Source: DASRPD01 sp035646535
GTDB lineage: Bacteria; Actinomycetota; Acidimicrobiia; IMCC26256; JANYLB01
Length of the DNA stretch: 60,547 nucleotides
NCBI GenBank assembly: GCA_035646535.1
Contig: DASRPD010000039.1
Span: 1-60,547, forward strand
Reading direction: 5' to 3'
How positions within the stretch are numbered: the stretch's first letter is position 1; every line of letters begins with the position of its first letter. Below, piece by piece: positions 42,804 through 52,884 of the stretch. A program made the translations under genes and the position numbers. The notes beneath the pieces are model-generated. The model saw nothing but the letters and a program-made list of their open reading frames with translations, was not told the origin of the DNA and did not search any database.

Positions 42804-44062
42804 GCGGGCACCTCCTCCGTCTCGGCCGCAATGTCATGTCGGTACTGCATCCCCGGCCAGGAGATGCAGCCCACGGCCTCGTAGGCCCGGAGGCGGGCGG
42901 CCTCGATCGTCGGGCCGAGCGCGGTGACGGTGAGGACGCGGCCCCCCGCGGTCACGCGATCCGAGCCGACGTGCTCACTGCCCGCGTCGAAGACCGTCAC
43001 ACCGTCGAGCCGACCTGCCGCGTCCAGACCGTCGATCCGGTCACCGGTCCGCTTCGACGCCGGGTATCCCTCGGTGGCCAGCACCACGCCCACACAGGCG
43101 TCGTCACGGGTCTGCACCGGGGTGGTGAGCCGTCCCGTCGCGGCCTCCATGCAGTGGGTGAACAGGTCGCTCGCGAGGCGCGGCACGACGACCTGGCACT
43201 CGGGATCGCCGAAGCGGATGTTGTACTCGATGAGCTTCGGACCGTCGCCGGTGAACATCAACCCGGCGTAGAGCACACCGCGATAGTCGATGTCCCGAGC
43301 CGCGAGCGCGGCAAGCGTCGGGCCGACGAACACGTCCATCACGTGATCGACGACGTCGGGACCGGCGATGGGTACAGGCGAGTACGCACCCATGCCCCCG
43401 GTGTTGGGACCGGTGTCACCATCACCGATCCGCTTGAAGTCCTGCGCGGGCGGCAAGGCGAGCGCGTCGACCGAGCCGTCGCACAGCGCGAGGAGCGAAA
43501 GCTCGGGGCCGCGCAAGCCTTCCTCGATGACGACCGTGCGACCCGCGTCGCCGAACGCTGCGCCGGACAGGTAGGCGCGCACCGCGTCACGCGCTTCGGT
43601 GAGCGACTCGGTGACCCGCACACCCTTGCCCGCGGCAAGTCCATCGGTCTTGACGACGTACAGGTCACCCAGCGTCTCCAAGAACGCGAGCGCTTCGGCC
43701 TCGCGGTCGTGATCGAACGCGGCGTGGCGGGCGGTGGGGAGCCCCGCGTCGACCGCGATCTCCTTCATCCAGGCCTTGGACCGTTCGAGCTGCGACGCCG
43801 CGGCCGACGGTCCGAACACCGCCACGCCCCGGGCGCGGATCTCATCGGCGAGCCCGTCGGCGAGGGGCTGTTCGGGCCCGACGACCACGAGTCCGAAGCG
43901 GGTCACGTCGGCGAGCGCGCGATCGAGGGGCTCACACGTCGCGATCTCGGCGGCCCCCGGGTTCCCGGGAGCGATCACGACCTCGTCGACCGCAGACGAC
44001 CGGGCGAGGCCCCACGCGAGCGCGTGTTCGCGCCCTCCGGAACCGATGACGAGAACGTCCAC
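42800..44062 (-). CDS. purD: Phosphoribosylamine-glycine ligase (GARS)
   Basis: 420 residues. ATP-grasp: LVIGSGGREHALAW, PGNPGAAEIA, DGLAAGKGVRV, DGPKLIEYNIRFGDPECQ. GTG start, 3 nt after purA. Normal length. Confidence 0.95.
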   Translation of the reverse strand: MDVLVIGSGGREHALAWGLARSSAVDEVVIAPGNPGAAEIATCEPLDRALADVTRFGLVVVGPEQPLADGLADEIRARGVAVFGPSAAASQLERSKAWMKEIAVDAGLPTARHAAFDHDREAEALAFLETLGDLYVVKTDGLAAGKGVRVTESLTEARDAVRAYLSGAAFGDAGRTVVIEEGLRGPELSLLALCDGSVDALALPPAQDFKRIGDGDTGPNTGGMGAYSPVPIAGPDVVDHVMDVFVGPTLAALAARDIDYRGVLYAGLMFTGDGPKLIEYNIRFGDPECQVVVPRLASDLFTHCMEAATGRLTTPVQTRDDACVGVVLATEGYPASKRTGDRIDGLDAAGRLDGVTVFDAGSEHVGSDRVTAGGRVLTVTALGPTIEAARLRAYEAVGCISWPGMQYRHDIAAETEEVPA

Positions 44063-44065
44063 GAG

Positions 44066-45358
44066 CTAGGCAGCCCGAGGCAGCACGACGGTCTGGTCGC
44101 GCGCCGGACCGACCGAGACGAACGTGATCGGTACGCCGGCCAGGTCCTCGATCCGGGACAGGTAGGCGCGCGCTTGCTCAGGAAGGTCCTCGAGCCGTTC
44201 GGCGTGCTCGATGTCGTGACCCCAGCCGGGAAGCGTCTCGTACACCGGCCGCACCTTGTGCACGACCGACTGGTGATAGGGCACGTGGTCGTAGCGCTGC
44301 CCGTCGGGGTCCTCGTAGGCGACACAGAGCTTGAGCTCGTCGAACTGTGACAGCACGTCGAGCTTGGTGATCGCGAGCTCGGTGCAGGTGTTGATGCGCG
44401 CCGCCTGTTTCACCATGACGAGATCGAGCCAACCGACCCGCCGCCGCCGGTTCGTGTTGGTGCCGTACTCGGCCCCCCGGTCGACGAGCAGGTCACCGTT
44501 CGGGTCGCCCTCGGCCAGCTCGGTCGGGAAAGGACCCGATCCGACCCGCGTGGTGTAGGCCTTGACCACGCCGACGATGCGTTCGAGGTCTCGGGGCCCG
44601 ACACCCGCGCCGGCGCACACGCTGCCCGCGACGGGGTTGCTCGACGTGACGAACGGATACGTGCCCTGGTCGAGATCGAGGAACGTGGCCTGCGCGGCCT
44701 CGAACAGCACCCACTGCTGCGCGTCGAGCGCTTGGTGCACGAGATGCACCGTGTCGTCGATGAGCGGCGCCAGGCGCGGCGTGAGCTCGAGGTACTGCTT
44801 CGCCAGCTCGCCCGCGTCGGTGGGCAGGCGGTTGTAGACCTTGGCGAGCACCCCGTTCTTCTCGCGCAGGGCCAGGTCGAGCTTCTCGCGAAAGATCTTG
44901 GGGTCGAGCAGATCCTGCACGCGCAGGCCGACCCGCATCGCCTTGTCTGCGTAGGCCGGCCCGATCCCGCGTTTGGTGGTCCCGAGCTTGTTCTTGCCCA
45001 GGTAGCGCTCGGTCACCCGGTCGAGCTCCTGGTGGTACGGCATGATCAGGTGCGCGTTCCCCGACAGTCGGATCCGACGCGAGTCGACGCCCTTCGACTC
45101 GAGCATGTCCAGCTCTTCCAGCAGAACGACCGGATCCACGACCACGCCGTTGCCGATCACCGGCACGACCCACGGATAGAGCACGCCACTGGGCACGAGC
45201 TGGAGCTTGAACACCTCGCCGTCCACCACGATGGTGTGGCCGGCGTTGTGCCCGCCCTGGTAGCGGACGCAGAGCGCGACCTCTTTGGAGAGGTAGTCGG
45301 TGAACTTTCCCTTGCCCTCGTCACCCCATTGGGTGCCGACGATCACGGTGCCGGGCAC
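44066..45358 (-). CDS. purA: Adenylosuccinate synthetase
   Basis: 430 residues from GTG 45358, with AGGGGA 7 nt upstream. Converts IMP to adenylosuccinate with GTP. GTQWGDEGKGKFTDYLS (P-loop-like), GGHNAGHTIVV, LSGNAHLIMPYHQ, and GTNTNRRRRVGWLDLV. First gene of purA-purD-purB-purC, each with 0-4 nt spacing. Confidence 0.96.
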   Translation of the reverse strand: MPGTVIVGTQWGDEGKGKFTDYLSKEVALCVRYQGGHNAGHTIVVDGEVFKLQLVPSGVLYPWVVPVIGNGVVVDPVVLLEELDMLESKGVDSRRIRLSGNAHLIMPYHQELDRVTERYLGKNKLGTTKRGIGPAYADKAMRVGLRVQDLLDPKIFREKLDLALREKNGVLAKVYNRLPTDAGELAKQYLELTPRLAPLIDDTVHLVHQALDAQQWVLFEAAQATFLDLDQGTYPFVTSSNPVAGSVCAGAGVGPRDLERIVGVVKAYTTRVGSGPFPTELAEGDPNGDLLVDRGAEYGTNTNRRRRVGWLDLVMVKQAARINTCTELAITKLDVLSQFDELKLCVAYEDPDGQRYDHVPYHQSVVHKVRPVYETLPGWGHDIEHAERLEDLPEQARAYLSRIEDLAGVPITFVSVGPARDQTVVLPRAA

Positions 45359-45497
45359 GTGGCGTTCCCCTGTCGAGAGGCGGACTGGAGGCCGGACCGG
45401 CGACGCGGCGCGCGGTCGGCGCTGATGACGCTCACGTGAGGTACAGGATAGTCGAGGAACCCGAGAGGGTCTCCGGGCCGGCGGCAGGCCGGCCGGT

Positions 45498-48074
45498 TCA
45501 GGCGTCGGTGAGGGAACGGCGACTGAAGACCAAGCCACCGTCGCCCGTCGCGTCCACGTCGACGGTGTCGCCCTCGGAATAGTCACCCTGGAGCACACCG
45601 AGCGCGATGGGGTCGGCCAGCTCTCGCTGGAGCACCCGTTTGAGCGGGCGAGCTCCGAAGTCCGGGTCGTAGCCGACCCGGGCCACATGGGCTCGGGCCT
45701 CGTCGCTGAGCTGGAGCCCGAGACCACGCTGGGCCAGCCGCTCGCGGATCACCTCGACCTGGATGTCGACGATCTGAGCAATGTCCTCCTCGCTCAGCCT
45801 GGAGAAGACCACGATCTCGTCGATGCGGTTCACGAACTCCGGCTTGAAGTGGCCGTGCACCGCCGCCATGACCTGCTCGTTCGAGCCGCCCGAGCCGAGG
45901 TTGCTCGTCATGATCACCACCGTGTTCGTGAAATCCACGGTGCGGCCCTGGCCGTCGGTCAGGCGACCGTCGTCCATGAGCGCGAGCAGCACGTTGAACA
46001 CATCCGGGTGTGCCTTCTCGACCTCGTCGAGCAGCACCACCGCGTACGGGCGGCGGCGCACGGCCTCGGTGAGCTGACCACCCTCCTCGTAGCCGACGTA
46101 GCCAGGAGGCGCGCCGACCAAGCGAGAGACCGAATGCTTCTCCATGTACTCGCTCATGTCGACGCGGACCATGGCGCGGGGGTCGTCGAACATGAAGTCC
46201 GCGAGCGTCCGCGCCAGCTCGGTCTTGCCGACACCCGTCGGGCCGAGGAACAGGAACGAGCCGATGGGTCGGTTCGGGTCCGACAGACCGGCGCGTGATC
46301 GGCGGATCGCGTTCGCGACCGCGCTCACCGCGTCGTGCTGGCCGATGACTTGCTCGTGCAGCACGTCCTCCATGCGGACGAGCTTTTCGACCTCACCCTC
46401 CAGCAGTCGGCTGACCGGGACGCCGGTCCACTGGGAGACGATCTCGGCGACGTCGTCCGCGTCGACCTCCTCCTTCAGCATCTGTCGATCGCTCTGGAGC
46501 TCATCGAGGCGCGTCGTCTTGGTCTCGATCTCGGCCTCGAGCTCGCGCATCGTTCCGTAGCGCTGCTCCGCGGCGCGTTGGAGATCACCCTCGCGTTCGG
46601 CGCGTTCCGCGTCAGTGCGCGCGCTCTCGAGGCGCTCCTTCACGTCGCGTATCTCGGTGATCGCGTCGCGCTCGGACTGCCAGTGCGCGACCATGCCGTC
46701 TCGTTCCTCGGCCAGCTCGGCCAGCTCAGCTTCGATCGTGGCGAGACGCGCCCGGGAGCTGTCGTCGGTCTCTTTTTCCAGCGCGGCCTTCTCGATCTCG
46801 AGCTGGCGAATCCGGCGCTCTACGACGTCGATCTCGAGCGGCATCGAGTCGATCTCGATGCGCAGCCGCGATGCGGCTTCGTCGACCAGGTCGATCGCCT
46901 TGTCCGGGAGCTGGCGGGCCGTGATGTACCGGTCGCTCAGCATCGCGGCCGCGACGACCGCGGCATCCTGGATGCGGACACCGTGGTGGACCTCGTACCG
47001 CTCCTTGAGCCCCCGCAGGATCGCGACGGTGTCATCGACCGATGGCTCACCAACGAACACCTGCTGGAAGCGGCGCTCGAGCGCGGGGTCCTTCTCGATG
47101 TACTTGCGGAACTCGTCCAGCGTCGTCGCGCCGACGAGCCGCAGCTCGCCCCGCGCCAACATCGGCTTGATCATGTTGCCGGCGTCGACCGCGCCCTCAG
47201 CCCCACCCGCGCCGACGATCGTGTGCAGCTCGTCGATGAAGCTGATGATCTCACCGTCGGAATCTGCGATCTCCTTGAGCACCGCCTTGAATCGCTCCTC
47301 GAACTCACCGCGGTACTTGGCGCCCGCGACCATCGCGGCGATATCGAGCGCGATGAGACGCTTGTCGCGCAGGCCTTCGGGCACGTCACCCTCGACGATC
47401 CGTCGGGCCAGACCTTCGGCGATCGCGGTCTTGCCGACGCCGGGGTCACCGATCAGCACGGGGTTGTTCTTCGTGCGACGCGAGAGCACCTGGATGATGC
47501 GGCGGATCTCGTCGTCACGGCCGATGACCGGGTCGAGCTTGCCGCTGCGCGCGTCCTCGGTGAGGTCGCGGCCGAACCGTTCCAGTGCCTGGTACTGCTC
47601 TTCGGGGTTCTCACTCGTGACTCGATGCGAGCCCCGCACGGACTTGAGCGCGTCGAGCACCGCTTCCTTGGTGACACCGAGGCCGCGCAGCAGGTCACCC
47701 ACCCCGCCAGCGACTTCGGCCATGGCGAGCAGGATGTGCTCGGTCGAGAGGTAGTCGTCGCCGAGCTCGGCACGCTCGGAGTCGGCGCTCTCGAGCAGCC
47801 GGTAGGTGTCCGGTGCGAGCGTGGCGGTCTGGGCCGTCGCTCCGTACACCTGGGGAAGCGCCGCGAGCGCGGCGTCGACGAGGTCGCGCACCGCCTTCGG
47901 CGCGACGCCGACCCGCTCCAGCACGGGCAGCACGACACCTTCGGGCTGACCCACCAGCGCGGCCAGCAGGTGCTCGGGGGCGACCTGGGAGTGGTTCTGC
48001 TCGCGCGCGAGCGACTGGGCGGCGCCGATGGCCTCGCCCGTCTTGCGGGTGAAACGGTTGGGTTCGAGCGGCAT
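45498..48074 (-). CDS. clpB: AAA+ disaggregase ClpB
   Basis: 858 residues, full-length Hsp100. N domain, first Walker A GDPGVGKTAIAEGLA and DELHTIVGAGG, a middle coiled coil (about 410-520), second Walker A GPTGVGKTELARTLA, and the ClpB C-terminal QRELADPIALGVLQG. Works with DnaK/DnaJ/GrpE to rescue aggregates. Own upstream region with a HAIR-like operator. Confidence 0.97.
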   Translation of the reverse strand: MPLEPNRFTRKTGEAIGAAQSLAREQNHSQVAPEHLLAALVGQPEGVVLPVLERVGVAPKAVRDLVDAALAALPQVYGATAQTATLAPDTYRLLESADSERAELGDDYLSTEHILLAMAEVAGGVGDLLRGLGVTKEAVLDALKSVRGSHRVTSENPEEQYQALERFGRDLTEDARSGKLDPVIGRDDEIRRIIQVLSRRTKNNPVLIGDPGVGKTAIAEGLARRIVEGDVPEGLRDKRLIALDIAAMVAGAKYRGEFEERFKAVLKEIADSDGEIISFIDELHTIVGAGGAEGAVDAGNMIKPMLARGELRLVGATTLDEFRKYIEKDPALERRFQQVFVGEPSVDDTVAILRGLKERYEVHHGVRIQDAAVVAAAMLSDRYITARQLPDKAIDLVDEAASRLRIEIDSMPLEIDVVERRIRQLEIEKAALEKETDDSSRARLATIEAELAELAEERDGMVAHWQSERDAITEIRDVKERLESARTDAERAEREGDLQRAAEQRYGTMRELEAEIETKTTRLDELQSDRQMLKEEVDADDVAEIVSQWTGVPVSRLLEGEVEKLVRMEDVLHEQVIGQHDAVSAVANAIRRSRAGLSDPNRPIGSFLFLGPTGVGKTELARTLADFMFDDPRAMVRVDMSEYMEKHSVSRLVGAPPGYVGYEEGGQLTEAVRRRPYAVVLLDEVEKAHPDVFNVLLALMDDGRLTDGQGRTVDFTNTVVIMTSNLGSGGSNEQVMAAVHGHFKPEFVNRIDEIVVFSRLSEEDIAQIVDIQVEVIRERLAQRGLGLQLSDEARAHVARVGYDPDFGARPLKRVLQRELADPIALGVLQGDYSEGDTVDVDATGDGGLVFSRRSLTDA

Positions 48075-48104
48075 GTGACCTACCTCGGTTGCACGACGGT
48101 CAAA

Positions 48105-48125
48105 CTTGACAACATTGTTATCAAC
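48105..48125. promoter_or_regulatory. HAIR-like HspR operator upstream of clpB
   Basis: CTTGACA-N7-TATCAAC, 31 nt before the clpB start. It matches the outer arms of the HAIR element (CTTGAGT-N7-ACTCAAG) bound by HspR and shares the GTTGATA right arm with the dnaK site. Confidence 0.7.
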
Positions 48126-48177
48126 TTTCGCATTCCCATTCGGGGCTCAACGGCCCCGGATCTCTCGCCCGCTCAGC

Positions 48178-48516
48178 TCAGGGCCGGCGGGGCCGGCGCA
48201 GGGTGGCCTCGCGCACGGGCACGAGCTCACGGCGGTAGCGGGCGTGGGCCCGATCGAGCTGGGTGCGCAGCTGTCCGACCTCGGCTTCGAGCTCGAGGAC
48301 CCGCTGCACGCCCGCGAGGTTGATCCCCGCCGAGGTGAGGTCCTGGATGCGCCGGAGCAGCGAGATGTCGCGCTCGGAGTACCGCCGGCTTCGACCTGCG
48401 GTTCGCTGCGGCTCGATGAGCCCCTTGCGTTCGTAGATCCGCAGGGTCTGAGGGTGCACCCCGGCCAGCTCGGCCGCGACCGAGATCACGTACAGCGCAC
48501 GCTCGTCGTCGTTCAT
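48178..48516 (-). CDS. hspR: Heat-shock repressor HspR
   Basis: 112 residues, MerR family: ALYVISVAAELAGVHPQTLR, IYERKGLIEPQRTAGRSRR, then a coiled coil. HspR with DnaK as co-repressor silences dnaK and clpB operons. Last gene of the dnaK-grpE-dnaJ-hspR run, overlapping dnaJ by ATGA. Confidence 0.93.
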   Translation of the reverse strand: MNDDERALYVISVAAELAGVHPQTLRIYERKGLIEPQRTAGRSRRYSERDISLLRRIQDLTSAGINLAGVQRVLELEAEVGQLRTQLDRAHARYRRELVPVREATLRRPRRP

Positions 48517-49691
48517 GGCGACGCCTCCAGCAGATCGGCGCGCGGGTCACCCGGGAACGCCTGGGCGAGACTCTCGACCGCCTCTTTCTGTGCCCCGTCG
48601 AGCTTGGTGGGCACCACGACCTCGAACGTCACGAGAAGGTCCCCCGTTGCCTTGGCCGTCTCGATACCTCGACGACGGACGCGCACGGTCTTGCCGCTCT
48701 GGGTCCCGGCCGGGACCTTCACCGTGACCGGATCGCCGAGGGTGGGAATGCGGACCTTGGCGCCGAGCGCTGCCTCCACGAACGTGACCGGCACCGCGAG
48801 GGTGAGATCGCGACCCTTTCGGCCGAACCGTGCGTCCGGTCGGACGTGGACCTTGACGAAGAGATCACCGGGCGGGCCGCCGAACGCGCCCGCACCCCCC
48901 CGCTCCTTGACGCGAATGCGCTGACCGTCGTCGACACCGGCGGGAATGCGGACCTTCACCTCGCGCGCGCGCCGCTCGACTCCCGCGCCCTTGCACTGCA
49001 GACACTTGTCCTTGACGACCAATCCCGACCCGCCACACGTCGGACACACCTCCGAGAAGGAGAACGGACCCTGGTCGATCGCCACCGAACCGCTTCCCCC
49101 GCACGTGGTGCACGCCTCGGGGAAGGTGCCGGGCTTCGCTCCGGATCCGTGACACTCAGTGCAGACCGCGTCGGACGTGAAGCTCACCGCGGTCGTGATG
49201 CCGTGCACCGCCTCGAGGAAGTCGAGGTGGAGCTCGGTCACGAGATCGTCGCCGCGCCGGGGTTGGCGGGCCGCGCCACCGCGGCGTCGGCCGCGTGCAC
49301 CGCGGCCACCCGCGCTGCCACCGCCACCGAACAGACCGCCAAGGATGTCGCCCAGGCCTCCGCCATCCTCGAAGTCGAACCGCACGTTCTGGTGCCCACC
49401 GGGTCCGAAGCCGGCGCTGCCGCCGCCAGGGCCGTCCGGGCCGATGCCGGACGCGACCATGCGCCGGACCTCGTCGTACTCCTTGCGCTTGTCCGCGTCG
49501 CCGAGCACGTCGTAGGCCGCGGCCACTTCCTTGAACCGCTCCTCGGCCTCGGAGTCACCCTTGTTCCGGTCCGGGTGGTATCGCTTGGCGAGCGCGCGGT
49601 AGGCGGCGGTGATCGCCTTGTCGTCCGCGCCGTCGGAGACGCCGAGCGTGGCGTAGTAGTCCTTCTCGAACCACTCTCGTTGGGGAGCCAT
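48513..49691 (-). CDS. dnaJ: Chaperone DnaJ
   Basis: 392 residues. J domain with HPDRNKGDSEAEE, Gly/Arg-rich linker, four CxxCxGxG zinc repeats (CTECHGSG, CTTCGGSG, CPTCGGSG, CLQCKGAG), and a C-terminal substrate domain. The linker is unusually Arg/Gly-rich (RGARGRRRGG). Confidence 0.95.
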   Translation of the reverse strand: MAPQREWFEKDYYATLGVSDGADDKAITAAYRALAKRYHPDRNKGDSEAEERFKEVAAAYDVLGDADKRKEYDEVRRMVASGIGPDGPGGGSAGFGPGGHQNVRFDFEDGGGLGDILGGLFGGGGSAGGRGARGRRRGGAARQPRRGDDLVTELHLDFLEAVHGITTAVSFTSDAVCTECHGSGAKPGTFPEACTTCGGSGSVAIDQGPFSFSEVCPTCGGSGLVVKDKCLQCKGAGVERRAREVKVRIPAGVDDGQRIRVKERGGAGAFGGPPGDLFVKVHVRPDARFGRKGRDLTLAVPVTFVEAALGAKVRIPTLGDPVTVKVPAGTQSGKTVRVRRRGIETAKATGDLLVTFEVVVPTKLDGAQKEAVESLAQAFPGDPRADLLEASP

Positions 49692-49698
49692 CAGCGGT

Positions 49699-50306
49699 TC
49701 ACCGCCCGGCGCGGGAGACCCTCACCATCGCGGGGCGCAACACACGACCCTTGAGGGTGTAGCCCGCGCGCATCACTTCGGCGACGACCGGCTCATGGTC
49801 ACCTTCCTCCTGCAACACGGCCTCGTGCTCGTTTGGATCGAACGGCGCGCCCTGCGCGGCGATGCGCGCGAGACCGGCCTTCTCCAAGACGGCGAAGAAG
49901 TCCGCGAACACCAACTCGACACCCTTGCGAACATTGTCATCCGCTTCGAGCGACAACAACGCCAACTCAAAGTTGTCGAGCACCGACAAGAGCTGCTCGA
50001 CCAGACCCTCGCTGGCGCGCTCGACGACTGCGGTCTGGTCGCGCAGCATGCGCTTCTTGTAGTTGGAGAACTCGGCCTGGAGCCGGCGCAGATCATCGAC
50101 GAGTCCGTCGCGCTCAGCGCGCAGGGCCTCGACATCGGCGGACGAGGCGACCGCGTCCGCGTCCACCTCACCGTCGATCACCTCACCGTCGATCACCTCA
50201 CCCTCGACCACCTCGTCATCGGCGACCTCACCCTCGACCACCTCGTCATCGGCGACCGGCTCGGCGCCAACAGCACCGGATGGCACGGTCGGCTCGCTCT
50301 CGGGCA

Positions 50307-50307
<1 letters not shown>
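49699..50307 (-). CDS. grpE: Nucleotide exchange factor GrpE
   Basis: 202 residues. Long coiled coil then the GrpE beta domain (GAPFDPNEHEAVLQ, VMRAGYTLKGRVLRPAMVRVS). The N-terminal 50 residues are an acidic tandem repeat (DDEVVEGEV and IDGEV units) encoded by DNA repeats at 50164-50256. Start touches the dnaK stop (TGATG). Confidence 0.95.
50164..50256. repeat. Tandem repeats inside grpE
   Basis: Two 15-bp units (CACCTCACCGTCGAT) followed by two exact 30-bp units (50197-50226 and 50227-50256), coding for the acidic N-terminal repeat of GrpE. Length variation between strains is expected. Confidence 0.85.
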
Positions 50308-52135
<1,828 letters not shown>

Positions 52136-52231
52136 GGTGGTTGCCTCCGTGAGATCTGAAGTGTCGGGATTCGTGGGCTCGTCAGGGGATCGGCAGCCAG
52201 GCTGCCAGCCTTGAGGTGAGTCTAGACGAAT

Positions 52232-52252
52232 CTTGAGTCGAAGTGTATCAAC
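52232..52252. promoter_or_regulatory. HAIR-like HspR operator upstream of dnaK
   Basis: CTTGAGT-N7-TATCAAC, about 97 nt before the dnaK ATG. The left arm is a perfect HAIR half-site; the right arm keeps the TCAA core. It lies beside a TAGACT -10-like hexamer on the minus strand (52219-52224). Confidence 0.75.
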
Positions 52253-52283
52253 TTTTCGCACAGCGCTCATATTCCCCCAGCGG

Positions 52284-52311
52284 TTGACAACGTCGACAGC
52301 GTGGCTAGATT
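52284..52311 (+). promoter_or_regulatory. Sigma-70-type promoter of leaderless cNMP-domain gene
   Basis: TTGACA at 52284-52289, 16-bp spacer, TAGATT at 52306-52311, then 6 nt to ATG 52318. This is the clearest -35/-10 pair seen in the window. Confidence 0.65.
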
Positions 52312-52317
52312 CTCCGC

Positions 52318-52743
52318 ATGGCTCGTCGAGGTGAGTACCTGCGTCATCTGGCCGAGGTGCCGCTCTTCAGCGCCCTCTCGAAGAAGGACCTGGCGCTCCT
52401 CGCCCGCCGAGGAGAAGACGTCCGGGTCGAACCCGGCGCCGTGCTCTGCTCGGAGGGAAGCGCCGGCCAGGAGTTCTTCGTCATCCTCGAGGGGACGGCC
52501 AGGGTCAGCCGCAAGGGACGCACGATCACGACCCTCGGCCCCGGTGGTGCGTTCGGCGAGCTCGCTCTGCTCGACAAGGCGCCGCGCAACGCCACCGTGA
52601 CCGCGGAATCCGAGATGGAGCTGGTCGTGTTGGGCCAGCGGGAGTTCGGCGGCCTCATCGACGAAGCACCCGGTTTTGCTCGCAAGCTCCTGGCCGGAAT
52701 GGCCCGCCGCCTGCGCGATGCCGACATGCAGTCGGTGCACTAG
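52318..52743 (+). CDS. Cyclic-nucleotide-binding domain protein
   Basis: 141 residues consisting of one cNMP-binding beta roll: LAEVPLFSALSKKDLALLARR, GSAGQEFFVILEGTARVSR, GPGGAFGELALLDKAPRNATVTAE (phosphate-binding cassette with conserved Arg). No DNA-binding HTH follows, so it is not a CRP-type regulator. It probably senses cAMP/cGMP or acts as a regulatory subunit. Faces away from dnaK. Confidence 0.9.
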   Translation: MARRGEYLRHLAEVPLFSALSKKDLALLARRGEDVRVEPGAVLCSEGSAGQEFFVILEGTARVSRKGRTITTLGPGGAFGELALLDKAPRNATVTAESEMELVVLGQREFGGLIDEAPGFARKLLAGMARRLRDADMQSVH

Positions 52744-52872
52744 CCCGACCGTCTTCGTCCGGGCGGTCGCGCTCGGATCACGCAGTTCCTCGTCGAACCG
52801 TTCAGAGAAGACGGCGCGACGTAGCTCACGCCGATGGACTCGCCCGAGGCGGCTCGAGTTCGCGGCGCGGAC

Positions 52873-52878
52873 TAGGTT
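52873..52878 (+). promoter_or_regulatory. -10 box of leaderless etfD-like gene
   Basis: TAGGTT exactly 6 nt before GTG 52885. Confidence 0.45.
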
Positions 52879-52884
52879 CGGGCC

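Noticed and set aside
46335..48323. 662-codon plus-strand frame opposite clpB
   Set aside because: Antisense of a fully recognisable clpB; no domain seen in the plus-strand translation.
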